64,000 bases of DNA from Candidatus Tectomicrobia bacterium. Lineage in GTDB: Bacteria; UBA8248. The stretch is from positions 285,164-349,163 of the forward strand of contig JACPUR010000041.1 of assembly GCA_016192135.1 (NCBI GenBank), read 5' to 3'. Both the position numbers and the translations under genes were made by a program. Below, one piece after another: positions 1 to 8,716 of this stretch; position 1 is the stretch's first letter; each line of letters opens with the position of its first letter. The notes below the pieces were generated by a model that had not been told where the DNA came from, searched no databases, and saw only the letters and a list, made by a program, of their open reading frames with translations.

Positions 1-167
1 CATTTGGGTTCCTCCAGACACTTCGCCTAGTTGGCCTTCCCTCCTCTTTCATCCTTGCCGGCGCTTGCCATTGATCGGCTCGGGTGTATCACGTTCTTTC
101 CGCAGGTCAAATCCCCTCATATGAGCTGTCCCTTGCTGAAAGAGTATCAAAAATGTGTTGATTTAGC

Positions 168-413
168 TTGGTCTCGTCTAAGGGAAGCACGTCACTTGAG
201 AAGGCAGATTTGAGGCAAAGAACCATTTGCCAAACAAGGCGCACCTTCGCCAGCCTGATGATTTCGTCAGGAGAGGACATCAACTGGGTTGCGAGGATGA
301 TGGGGGACAGGGTGGAGACAGTGCTGAGGCATTACCATCGCTACCTGTCGGATAAGGAAAGGCGGGATGGGGCGAGGTTTTTGGAGAAGTACCAAGTTTC
401 CCGTAATACGTAA
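168..413 (+). pseudogene. Tyrosine recombinase (integrase) C-terminal remnant
   Basis: About 70 residues resemble the C-terminal catalytic part of a phage or ICE integrase: a QTRRTFASLMISSGEDINW stretch (box II arginine region), then WVARMMGD and a terminal HYHRYL segment that would hold the nucleophilic tyrosine. Homology seems to begin near position 205. The core-binding domain, first catalytic arginine and N-terminal half are absent. The His after the box II Arg is replaced by Arg, and the usual GHSS turn is shortened to GDR, so the product should be inactive. It marks the edge of a formerly mobile island, in line with the ICE-type genes further right. No att core repeat could be identified. 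Confidence 0.7.
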
Positions 414-494
414 AATAGTGAAGTTGCCGAAATTGAAAGTGGCGGTTAATCTTCTCGAATCATTTCTGAGTGAAAGCCCGTAGGGGGATTCCTG

Positions 495-1343
495 TTGAGC
501 TGGCGGACCGAATGGAAGGCAATTTCAGATCGTATCCAAGGGCTTTTAAATGCGGGGCGCTTTTTTCTCGAAACGCAACGAGTTAGTTCAAGCGATGACT
601 ATGGGGTAGCAGATAAACAGCTTCTGCCACAATCGCGAGACATTTTCCAGAACCTTGATCAGTTCCGTGCCAAATACGGGCCGACGCTCCCCAATGCGGC
701 CGTAGAATGTCTTAATAGGTTTGTCGAAACTTACCGTAGCAACTTTAATAAGCCTGAAAAGAACTCTCAGGGCATGATTCAGTTCAGATTTACCGCTTTG
801 GCTGCGTTGTCTTCAGAATTCTCTTACAAAATTGCCGAATCAGCAGAGATAGCCAAACGGCTTTCCGAACGTGCTTTTCTTCATCTGCAAAGAGTGATTG
901 TCGCTAACTCCGCAGAGCGCGAAAGATGGCGTGCCGCGTTTGAAGAAGGGGAGCTAGCTTGTGAAAGGCTTGGAGCTTCTCATCTTCTCCTGCATGGCAT
1001 CTGGGCTTTCAAGGTCAACGCTGAAGGAGAACGAACAGACCTTGTTTTTGGTGAGCCGCTGCGAGACCTCGAAGAAGTAGAAAGCAGCGCTGAAGCTCTT
1101 GTTCTCATCGAGTGGAAAGTTGTCAGAAAGGGCTCCGAACTTGATGGTCAAGTAGCAAGAGCTAAAGAGCAAGCGGAGAGATATGCGTCTGGTTCCCTTG
1201 GCGGGCTAGAACTAGCTCAATATCGATACATCATTATCGTTTCCGAAAAAAGATTGTTGATGCCGACGGATGGGCACAGAGGCGGCATTATCTACCGGCA
1301 CGTCAATATTGCTGTTAGCCCAGACCCTCCATCGAGAAAATGA
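495..1343 (+). CDS. PD-(D/E)XK nuclease-like protein upstream of NTPase
   Basis: A 282-aa protein starting at TTG, with a purine-rich GGGGG site about nine bases upstream. The N-terminal two thirds are predicted helical and unrecognised. The C-terminal part holds GERTDLVF with Asp182, then VLIEWKVV with Glu206 and Lys208, then a QA-rich helix and a hydrophobic strand (YRYIIIVSE). The D...ExK spacing and strand order fit a PD-(D/E)XK nuclease fold, so a DNA-cleaving or DNA-binding role is inferred. It lies 121 bp upstream of the large NTPase on the same strand, and both have lower GC than the backbone. It may be one half of a two-gene defence module. No named family could be assigned. Confidence 0.6.
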   Translation: MSWRTEWKAISDRIQGLLNAGRFFLETQRVSSSDDYGVADKQLLPQSRDIFQNLDQFRAKYGPTLPNAAVECLNRFVETYRSNFNKPEKNSQGMIQFRFTALAALSSEFSYKIAESAEIAKRLSERAFLHLQRVIVANSAERERWRAAFEEGELACERLGASHLLLHGIWAFKVNAEGERTDLVFGEPLRDLEEVESSAEALVLIEWKVVRKGSELDGQVARAKEQAERYASGSLGGLELAQYRYIIIVSEKRLLMPTDGHRGGIIYRHVNIAVSPDPPSRK

Positions 1344-1464
1344 GCAGAGGCGCATGGCCACTATGTTACATTTCATCCATTCGTAAACCGGCAAGGAAAA
1401 TATTGGTTCAAGGGAGTAGACCAGTAGCGTCACAGAATCCTCACTAGGCGGGAAAACCATAAAG

Positions 1465-4400
1465 ATGGCGGTAGATAGGGGCGAAATCGAAAGAGCCTTG
1501 GACGAACTCTCCTCTTATGAGGAATGGTTCAGATTTCAGACTCTGGCTGTAATCCTCGCTAAGCAGAAATGGCCAGACCTCATAGCCAATGAACCGCACA
1601 AGGATCGCGGACTCGACGCGTATTCTCCACGAATTCTTGCAACAGATCATGAGGGAAAGGGCCTAGCATGTTCTTTAACTCCAACTTTCGAGAAAATCAA
1701 AGGTGATGCAACGACTTTTCACGCCAATTACCCTGACATTAGTAAATATATATTTTACACTCCTCGTAGCATCTCTCAAGAAACAATTCAAAAATGGGCC
1801 ACAAAGGTAAGACAGGAATTAGGCTATGAATTAATCGTAGTTTCCCGCGAAGATATAATCACATCCTTGTTGAATCCCTCCAATGTGGGGCTCTGCCGCA
1901 GTATCCTGAAGACTCCAGTCTCCTTTGATAGAGCAACCGAGGGCATTCTCGACAGAGTGCGTGACGCGACTCGAGATGAGGTTAGAAATTGGTTGTCGCA
2001 TCCGCGCTTGGTGGGACAGCCCTTGATTTCCCTTAAAGCAGGCGAGCTCGACGAGGAAGGCAAGGGAACAGAAGAGATCCATGACCTCGCAAGCATTCAG
2101 GATTCTCTGTTGAATGGGCGTCGGATAATACTCGAAGGTCCTGGCGGGGCTGGGAAGACGACAACGCTTATCCAGCTTGCCAATCAACAGATCAAAGAAA
2201 GCAGGTTGGGTTTTGTCATTGACTTTCCTGCCTGGATTAGGTCGCACCAGGAGATACTTGAATTCATCACCCGCGCGCCGGCATTCCGGTCTCGAAGCAT
2301 CGGACCCGGAGATCTCGCGGCGCTTTACATGAAAGACCACTTTTCATTTCTATTAAATGGGTGGAATGAAATTTCGGAGATTCACTCTGAGGACGCTGTG
2401 CGGGCACTGGCAGAATTAGAAAGAACCTTTCCCGCGGCTGGTATCATCATCGCAACTCGACCACACCACATTAGACCTCCCTTGCCTGGATCGTTTCGCC
2501 TCAAATTGCTGCCGCTGAATCAAGCGCAAAGGAAAGAATACCTTGAGCAGGCGCTTGCAGATCGGGCGGGGGAATTTATTTCACAAATTGAGAGAGATCG
2601 GGCACTCGACGAGTTAACTCGCACGCCTTTGATCCTATCCGGAGTAACTAATCTGTTCAATTCAGGCCGATCAATACCTGCGACACAGTTAGGCATACTG
2701 AGCGCTGTGATGCAGAAGCTTGAGGATTCTGACGAACACCGCGATCATTTGCAGCGCCCACCTCTGTCGGCTCGGGTGGAGGACTATCTAACCGACCTCG
2801 CTCATGAGATGACAGTGCAGGGGCATGTTGATATTCCCGAGGGGGAAGCCTGTAGAATTGTATCGACAACGAGTCAGGGATTGAGAGACGCTGGCCAAAT
2901 TGCATTGGTGCCAGAGCCGGCCTCGATTCTTCATGCGCTATGTGAGCATCATGTTCTGGAACGGTTGGAATACCAATCGGTTGCATTCCGGTTCCAACAT
3001 CAACGATTTCAGGAGTTCTATTCCTCCTTGCGATTGGTTTTTATTCTTGGGACCCTTGTCGCGGACGAAAATCCAGACAGAATTCGAGTTTTCCAAGCTG
3101 AGTATCTGAACAAGCCGATTTGGGCGGAGCCTCTGTCCATGATCGCTGAGGGGATAGGAACGGGCGATATTGAATTTGGTGACGCGGTCGAAGCAGTTAC
3201 AGTTGGGAGATGCCTGGTTATATGGTCGATTCCAGTTGATCCGATATTTGCCAGTGAACTTTCTCGGCACTGTGGCTCTAAGGTTTGGCGGGAAATTCAA
3301 ACCCCGCTAGGAGAGCGACTCCGCCGATGGTACGGCGTTGAGGATGAGCACCACAAGCAATGTGCTTTGGCTGGCATGCTCGCGACAGGCTCTGACGACT
3401 TCTGTAACATAATTCTTCCACTTCTAACCGACAACGATCAGCAGGTTCGCTTGCGAACCTATCGGGCATTGGGTGAGTTCTATGTGTCGTCACTAGGCGC
3501 GGACTGGCGAGGCCTAGTGGCGGGATGGGAGGAAGAACGGCGGATCGAGTTTTTGCACGAGATGACTGGAAAGGGAGGAAAGGAGGCTGTGCAAGTGGTG
3601 GAAAGCTTCGCAGCAGTCGATCCGAGCCAAAGGGTAAAGGTGGAGGGCCTTCGCACCCTAAGTTGGCTTGGCGCTGACGAATCTGTTGAACAGATTCTTC
3701 GCGATTTTGATGGAGTGGATTTCACGGCGGCCCTGCGCCACGACCGAATTGTCGAAGAGCTACCCCCCTCTCTGCATTCTAGGGCCATCGGGGCCTACCA
3801 GAGCGTTCTAAGCGAGCTTACTGATGTGGGTGAACGTCTCCGATTTCTAATTAGTATCGCGGTAATGGGGGATCTGGCTGTTGTTGAAGACCTGAAGGAA
3901 GAACTGGGGCGGATGCCATCGGATCGAATTAGTGACAATCTCGAGCGTTTAGTTAAATCTGCATCGGATTTGGTTCGAGTGACTGAGCCGGAATGGGTCA
4001 GCCATTGGGTTGCGGTTCGGATCGCAAATGGCATGCTTTGGGGCAAGCCTTGGACTGATCTCATCACAAGTGTTCCAAGTGAACTGGCCAGTGCTTTGCT
4101 TCAACGGATCAGCGCGGAAGAGCTCCCACATCCGGATGCTCAAAGAACCATTTCTGTTTTGGCAGCAATAAATGATCCCTCTTTCGCCGCCCAGGTCTTC
4201 TCAAGGCTGTGCGCCCTCAGAGCAAGGATTCTTGAAAGCACGAGAGAGGACAGCCAGGTGATGTGGAGGATATACAGGCAGTTGAAAGAACTATTCCGAG
4301 CGCTTTCCCCAGAGTTGGTCATTTCTGGAATCTCGGATTCTTTGTCTGGAGAGATAGTCCTGGTCGAATTTCTCGTTATTTCTGAACGCTTTGGACATAT

Positions 4401-6048
4401 CGCTTTTGAGGAATCCGATATCAGAAGTCGGGTGCCAAATGAGTTGCGCCAAGAGTTACGTGCGTATCTCAAGAATTGCGTCTCATTTGTTTCAGGTCAG
4501 GATGATTCCAGAGGTCAAATGAAGGCGGACTTGGCCATAGTCTTGGGGAGCGCTGGAGATCCTGAGGATATGGTTTATTTGCGCCGACTCATTCGGAGCG
4601 ACATTGAACGAGTTCGGAGATTCCGAGAGGCTTGGAGAAGAGGTGACCGTGAGGCTCGGGCTGCTGGCGCTGTGATGGGCCAGAGTGGGTGGCATGTTCG
4701 GGCGGTGTCTGAGTTGGCCCCCGAGAGCGCTGATGAGGTCCTGCTTGAGGTATTCAATGAACCGGAATACGAGATAGATGCTGGCTGGGCCTTGACCCGG
4801 TTGGCCCTGAGACAAGGTGCTGAGGAGCGATTTCAGCATTGGAAACCCGACTTTAGGGATGTGTGGGAGGCGCGTGAGGGGAACAGGCAAAGTGTCTTCG
4901 ATGAGGATCGTCGGGTCCGTTACGCCAATAAGATTAGGACCCAGCTGGATGTGCTCATAAAACAGCGCAGGCACGCGGAGAATCCCGACTCTTTCAATGG
5001 ACGGCTCAAAGAACTGGTAAAAATGATCGCCTATTTGGATGGAGGCAATTCGGCTTCACTCGTAATGGAAATTGTGAGCCTCTCCGGTGAGTGGGATGGT
5101 TGGACACGGGTTGAAGCCCTCGAATCCCTTCTTCAAAGTGGTGTCGTATTGTTCACAGATGTGACTTTTGAGGTCCTCAACCCAACGATTGAACACACAC
5201 TCGCCCAAGGGATTTATAATAATCAAAACAGTTGGCTTCTCAAACGATGTCTGTGCCTCCTTCCATTCGTTGACGACCCGTCGAGGGGTATCCACCGGAT
5301 CGGGGAGATACTGTCTCAGGTGAATTTTCCAGTTCATGAGTTGCGAGACATAGTGACCGCGCTCGGACAGAGCCGATCTCACGATGCATTAACTCTCCTT
5401 CTTGAGTTAGCCGGTGCACCTCAAGGCAGATCGCGAGTGTTTGCTCAGGAATGGATTGAAGCCATCGCCAATCTCGGTTTCCCCGAGTCAAAAAAAGTTT
5501 TGGTGAGTTTCATCGAGCCAACGATGACGGAACCTGGCATCGACCTATCGAACGAGTATCATATTTACGAACTTTTAGCTTCGCATATAGTTGCCTTAGC
5601 GAGGGAGGAGACAGGGGTAAAGGAACGCATTTATCGGCTGTGCAATACTAACCTACCGCCTGATAAGCGTACCATCATTTCGAATGCCATTGCGAAGTTG
5701 GGAACGCCCGAGGCCATTTTGGCGGGTCTGAATCTTATTCGAGATGGTGCGAGCCCGCCCGTACCTTTTGATTTAAATCAGGCAATTGAAACCTTCCTCG
5801 TCGAACGGAAACCATACGGAGAAGCGGGATACGGGTATACACTTGAGCCCCGTAGCTACAACGTAATCCGGGGCCGACTATTTGAGATGGTTTTGAATGA
5901 CGGGGCACGGAGGAAAACTGCTTTTGCCCTGCTCGGAGAGATTGAAATCTGGCGACTGCGTTACGGTAAACCGAGCGAAGAGCCACGTCATCCGGGCATT
6001 GAAACTGGCAACCCCTGGCCACCTCTTGAGGTGATGGAGGCGATCTAA
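1465..6048 (+). CDS. STAND/NACHT-like NTPase with degenerate nuclease-fold N-terminus and HEAT repeats
   Basis: A 1527-aa protein. Residues 1-150 resemble a restriction-endonuclease-like fold: K46-D-R-G-L-D-A carries the acidic positions, but the following strand reads LACSLT (67-72) where E/QxK would be expected, so catalysis looks lost. Walker A is GPGGAGKTT at 225-233. The Walker B position reads LLNGWNE (296-302), with Asn298 where Asp is usual, and ATRPHH follows as a sensor-like segment. From about residue 600 the sequence is a long array of helical HEAT-like units. This sensor-NTPase-repeat layout is typical of STAND proteins, including bacterial NACHT and Avs antiphage sensors. GC is near 50%. 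An antiphage role is inferred from architecture and island context. No strong ribosome site precedes the ATG. Confidence 0.75.
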   Translation: MAVDRGEIERALDELSSYEEWFRFQTLAVILAKQKWPDLIANEPHKDRGLDAYSPRILATDHEGKGLACSLTPTFEKIKGDATTFHANYPDISKYIFYTPRSISQETIQKWATKVRQELGYELIVVSREDIITSLLNPSNVGLCRSILKTPVSFDRATEGILDRVRDATRDEVRNWLSHPRLVGQPLISLKAGELDEEGKGTEEIHDLASIQDSLLNGRRIILEGPGGAGKTTTLIQLANQQIKESRLGFVIDFPAWIRSHQEILEFITRAPAFRSRSIGPGDLAALYMKDHFSFLLNGWNEISEIHSEDAVRALAELERTFPAAGIIIATRPHHIRPPLPGSFRLKLLPLNQAQRKEYLEQALADRAGEFISQIERDRALDELTRTPLILSGVTNLFNSGRSIPATQLGILSAVMQKLEDSDEHRDHLQRPPLSARVEDYLTDLAHEMTVQGHVDIPEGEACRIVSTTSQGLRDAGQIALVPEPASILHALCEHHVLERLEYQSVAFRFQHQRFQEFYSSLRLVFILGTLVADENPDRIRVFQAEYLNKPIWAEPLSMIAEGIGTGDIEFGDAVEAVTVGRCLVIWSIPVDPIFASELSRHCGSKVWREIQTPLGERLRRWYGVEDEHHKQCALAGMLATGSDDFCNIILPLLTDNDQQVRLRTYRALGEFYVSSLGADWRGLVAGWEEERRIEFLHEMTGKGGKEAVQVVESFAAVDPSQRVKVEGLRTLSWLGADESVEQILRDFDGVDFTAALRHDRIVEELPPSLHSRAIGAYQSVLSELTDVGERLRFLISIAVMGDLAVVEDLKEELGRMPSDRISDNLERLVKSASDLVRVTEPEWVSHWVAVRIANGMLWGKPWTDLITSVPSELASALLQRISAEELPHPDAQRTISVLAAINDPSFAAQVFSRLCALRARILESTREDSQVMWRIYRQLKELFRALSPELVISGISDSLSGEIVLVEFLVISERFGHIAFEESDIRSRVPNELRQELRAYLKNCVSFVSGQDDSRGQMKADLAIVLGSAGDPEDMVYLRRLIRSDIERVRRFREAWRRGDREARAAGAVMGQSGWHVRAVSELAPESADEVLLEVFNEPEYEIDAGWALTRLALRQGAEERFQHWKPDFRDVWEAREGNRQSVFDEDRRVRYANKIRTQLDVLIKQRRHAENPDSFNGRLKELVKMIAYLDGGNSASLVMEIVSLSGEWDGWTRVEALESLLQSGVVLFTDVTFEVLNPTIEHTLAQGIYNNQNSWLLKRCLCLLPFVDDPSRGIHRIGEILSQVNFPVHELRDIVTALGQSRSHDALTLLLELAGAPQGRSRVFAQEWIEAIANLGFPESKKVLVSFIEPTMTEPGIDLSNEYHIYELLASHIVALAREETGVKERIYRLCNTNLPPDKRTIISNAIAKLGTPEAILAGLNLIRDGASPPVPFDLNQAIETFLVERKPYGEAGYGYTLEPRSYNVIRGRLFEMVLNDGARRKTAFALLGEIEIWRLRYGKPSEEPRHPGIETGNPWPPLEVMEAI

Positions 6049-6220
6049 ACAAGCAAATAAGGGAATTTATCTCATATGTTGAATAAAAACTCATTTGACT
6101 TTCTTGCTAGCAAACGACGTTCCACCGCTGCTCACCTAGGTTGAGCCCCTTGGGTCACCGGAGGAGGAGTGAAGACCTTTGAAGGAAAGTCCTTTATACT
6201 GAATGCTAAGGAGAAGAGCG

Positions 6221-6415
6221 ATGATAAATGAGTCTGCAATTCAACGCCTCCACGACATTCTCGAAAATATGATGAAGAACACAAATGAACCAACCAATAA
6301 AACGGCTGCTCAAATCCGTGATGCAAAGTAATCAGTTATACGCCAATATCGCCCCATGTTCCTTGAAAACGATCAACGGGATATTACCAAGGATTCCTTT
6401 CTGGGTTTTCTTCTC
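6221..6415 (+). pseudogene. Restriction-type gene, 5' part, nonsense-mutated and interrupted by IS256-family element
   Basis: An ATG at 6221 follows a strong AAGGAG site seven bases upstream. The frame reads 36 codons to a TAA at 6329-6331, then continues open (RQYRPMFLENDQRD...) to the insertion point at 6415. It resumes in the same frame after the insertion at 7857. The joined product (FLGFLLFKNNQHWDSLH, then MDRLREAVRILVDEGRP) resembles from memory the N-terminal domain of McrB/AAA-type restriction proteins. That assignment is tentative, but the gene structure is seen directly. One premature stop and one transposon insertion make it a pseudogene. It is listed in two parts. Confidence 0.6.
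6408..6415. repeat. 8-bp target-site duplication, left copy (TTCTTCTC)
   Basis: TTCTTCTC immediately precedes the left end of the IS256-family element. The identical octamer follows the right end at 7857-7864. Eight bases is the usual duplication for IS256-family insertions. Confidence 0.85.
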
Positions 6416-7856
6416 GAGAGTGTCCCACTCTTAGTTGAGATTTGAGGTGGCTCCGTCCCCTGTGGTTGTTTGGTGTCGCCAGACGCCAACCACCCAGAAG
6501 GGAGGAGCCACCGATGGAGAGCATTCTACAGGCAGTCGCAAGACGCAAGAAGGGCCGCCGGATGGGCGAGCCCCGGGTGGTGAGCCGGGAGGAGGTCGAG
6601 GGCTTGGAGCTCGATTCCCGGGTCGAGCTCATCCGGGCGCTCATCCCGCTGGGGCTTCTCGGGGTTCATGAGATGCTCAAGGCCGAACTGGAGGAGCTGG
6701 CAGGCGCCCGCTACGCCCGCAAGGTCCGTGGGCTGCGCCGGCACGGGAGCAATCCGGGTTCGGTGCGTCTGGCGGGCCAGTGGGTGCCGGTGCGGGTTCC
6801 CCGGGTGCGGGGGGAGGAGGGCGAGGTCCCCCTGCGGAGCTACCGGGCGCTTCGCGAGCGGGATGGGGCCGTGGACGAGCGGCTGCTGCGGGGCGTGCTC
6901 TACGGGCTCAGCTGCCGCAACTACGAGCGGGCGGCACTGGAGGTTCCAGGGGCACTGGGGCTCACGAGGTCCTCGGTCTCGCGCGCCTTCGTCGAGGCGA
7001 GCGCCGCGAGGCTGCGGGGGTTCCAGGAGCGCGGCCTCTCGGGGGAGGACTTCCCGGTCCTCTTCCTCGACGGCAAGCGGCTTCGCCGACGATGGGATGG
7101 TGATCGCCCTGGGGGTGACGATGGAGGGCCGGAAGCGCCTTCTGGGCTTCGTTCAGTCGGACACCGAGAACTCCCAAGTGCTGGCCCCCTTCCTGAGGGG
7201 CCTCCTGGAGCGGGGCCTGGACATCTCGCGGGGGGTGCTGGTGGTCGTTGACGGAGGCAAGGGTCTGCGCAAGGCGGTCGAGGCGGCCTTCAATCGGGGG
7301 GCCAGGCGGGCCCTCGTGCAACGGTGCCAGTGGCACAAGCGCGAGAACGTGGTCAGGCCTCTGCCCAAGGGCGAGCAGAGGACGTGGCGGGGGCGCCTGG
7401 CGCGGGCCTGGGAGCGGCCCACCTACGGCGAGGCCCGCTCGGCGGTGCTTGAGCTTCATGGGGAGCTTGAGGAGCGCAACCTCTCGGCTGCGGGGAGCCT
7501 GGAGGAGGGCTTCGAGGAGACGCTGACGCTCCACCGCCTGGGGGTGTTCGCCCTCCTGGGCCGCAGCCTCAAGACCACCAACGTCATCGAGTCGGTCCTC
7601 TCCCAGGTGGAGGGCCACTGCGCGAAGGTGGACGCCTGGAGGAACTCGGGCCAGAAGCACCGCTGGCTCGCGGCCTCGCTCCTCGACACCGAGCCCAGGC
7701 TCAGGCGCATCAAGGGCTACCGCCACCTGCCGAAGCTGCGCGAGGCGTTGCAGCGGGAGCTCAAGATCGAAGACGAAGGGAAGGCTTCAAGGGAGGCGGC
7801 ATAAAACGCCACGGGGCGGCGCCGCCTCAAATGCAACTAAAGTTGGGATTGACTCA
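6416..7856 (+). mobile_element. IS256-family insertion sequence, 1441 bp
   Basis: Imperfect terminal inverted repeats lie at 6416-6451 and 7821-7856, sharing a TCCCA core, TTAGTTG and ATTTGAGG. They enclose one transposase gene and are bounded by the direct octamer TTCTTCTC. The element sits inside a restriction-type gene whose reading frame is continuous when the element and one duplication copy are removed. An imperfect hairpin (TTGGTGTC ... GACGCCAA) lies between the left repeat and the transposase start. The clean duplication indicates a single simple insertion without later rearrangement of the ends. Confidence 0.88.
6514..7804 (+). pseudogene. IS256-family (mutator-type) transposase with a +1 frameshift
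   Basis: Starts at the ATG in GGAGGAGCCACCGATGGAG. The first frame runs from MESILQAVARRKKG to VLFLDGK, which holds the first catalytic Asp. One extra G at about 7079-7080 (AAGCGGCTTCGCC instead of AAGCGCTTCGCC) then shifts the frame. The second frame continues as FADDGMVIALGV, with VVVDGGKG (second Asp), QRCQWHKREN and TTNVIES (catalytic Glu), and ends at 7804. Total length is about 430 residues, normal for the family, so the DDE catalytic set is complete apart from the indel. The shift could be a real inactivating mutation or a sequencing error. It is not at a known programmed slippery site. Confidence 0.88.
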
Positions 7857-7864
7857 TTCTTCTC
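7857..7864. repeat. 8-bp target-site duplication, right copy (TTCTTCTC)
   Basis: Exact match of the octamer at 6408-6415, directly adjoining the right end of the IS256-family element. Confidence 0.85.
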
Positions 7865-8032
7865 TTCAAGAATAACCAGCACTGGGACAGCCTCCACCGC
7901 CAGGGAAGCCCCATGACGGCGGACATGGACCGGCTGCGCGAGGCCGTCCGTATTCTGGTGGATGAAGGTCGTCCCCTTAAAGATAGATTAAACCGACTCC
8001 TGGTCTGCTCCCCGGATCTGAGTCCAACCTGA
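7857..8032 (+). pseudogene. Restriction-type gene, continuation after the insertion; 3' end replaced by a repeat
   Basis: Continues the frame broken at 6415: FKNNQHWDSLHRQ, then ADMDRLREAVRIL and VDEGRPLKDRLNRLL. From position 8001 the coding sequence runs into a 77-bp palindromic repeat, which supplies the last residues (LVCSPDLSP) and the TGA at 8030-8032. The original C-terminal bulk (an AAA or nuclease domain would be expected if this is an McrB-type protein) is missing. The gene has thus suffered a nonsense mutation, an IS insertion and a 3' truncation. Confidence 0.55.
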
Positions 8033-8077
8033 GTGCGACTTATCCGGCTGCTGGACTCAGAATCGGGGAGCAGACCA
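8001..8077. repeat. 77-bp MITE-like palindrome
   Basis: A 26-bp arm at 8001-8026 (begins TGGTCTGCTCCCCG) is matched in inverted orientation at 8052-8077 with two mismatches, around a 25-bp centre. The first 44 bases recur at 22589-22632 with three mismatches. The structure suggests a non-autonomous element or the abutted ends of a deleted insertion sequence. It provides the stop codon of the broken gene on its left and forms the 3' end of the minus-strand gene on its right. Confidence 0.8.
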
Positions 8078-8485
8078 ACCGGCACCACGGGCAAGCGCTT
8101 TATTGATATCGCGCTCTACCTTGTCGCGATATTTCCGGGCGATCTCGTGCCACTGCCCTTGCGAAAATCTGTACGTTTCACCGCCGACAGAAATCGCCGC
8201 CGGGTTGTTGTAATTGGCGCGCCAGGCAGGGCTGCCGATGGCCAGGAGCGTCATGCCGTCCATCGCCATGCCCTTCCCTGCCCTGCCGTCCGGGCCGGTG
8301 CCCTCACCACTGGTATAGCGGCGCATTTTCAGATCCGCGCCGGACAGTTCGAGGTAAATATCACGGCGGATTTCGGCGCTGCGGCGCTCGGCCTCCCGCG
8401 CCCAGAGCATTTCTTTGGCCGGTCGTTTGCCGGAGAGAGCGTGCCGATTCCAGATGTCTGTCAGTGTTGCGGCCATAAAATTCAT
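8057..8485 (-). CDS. Hypothetical protein, ICE/plasmid-type cluster
   Basis: A 142-aa ORF (133 aa if the ATG at 8476 is used, which has better spacing from the AGGGGG ribosome site). The sequence is charged and helical at the start (AKEMLWAREAERRSAEIRRD), followed by a region containing SVGGETYRFSQGQWHEIARKY. I do not recognise a family. The last residues (GWSAPRF) come from the palindromic repeat at 8052-8077, so the natural C-terminus has probably been replaced. It lies in the minus-strand series with the GrlR-like gene and decayed ardC, suggesting origin in the same mobile backbone. Confidence 0.55.
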   Translation of the reverse strand: MNFMAATLTDIWNRHALSGKRPAKEMLWAREAERRSAEIRRDIYLELSGADLKMRRYTSGEGTGPDGRAGKGMAMDGMTLLAIGSPAWRANYNNPAAISVGGETYRFSQGQWHEIARKYRDKVERDINKALARGAGWSAPRF

Positions 8486-8716
8486 CCCCCTACATTTTAT
8501 TACTCAATGGTTAAAGAGTGGTTAGTTTTCCGTAAGGCACCTTCTCGGAAGGCATGTCGGACATGATGCGATGCAGGGAAACGAGGTTTTAATTGGGGAG
8601 CAAACTTGCGAGGGCGTGAAGGGACAAACCTGTTGCTAGGGGCAGCGCGCTGCCGGGCGGCCATGAGCGAGGCCGCCCGGCTCCGAGTTTTCTTTCCTCT
8701 TGCGTTTCCGTTTCAG

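Noticed and set aside
31..213. 60-aa plus-strand ORF before the integrase remnant
   Set aside because: No homology that I recognise, no ribosome site, and it overlaps the integrase-like segment in another frame.
6668..7103. Overlapping Arg/Pro-rich ORFs in the IS256 region
   Set aside because: Shadow frames of the transposase.
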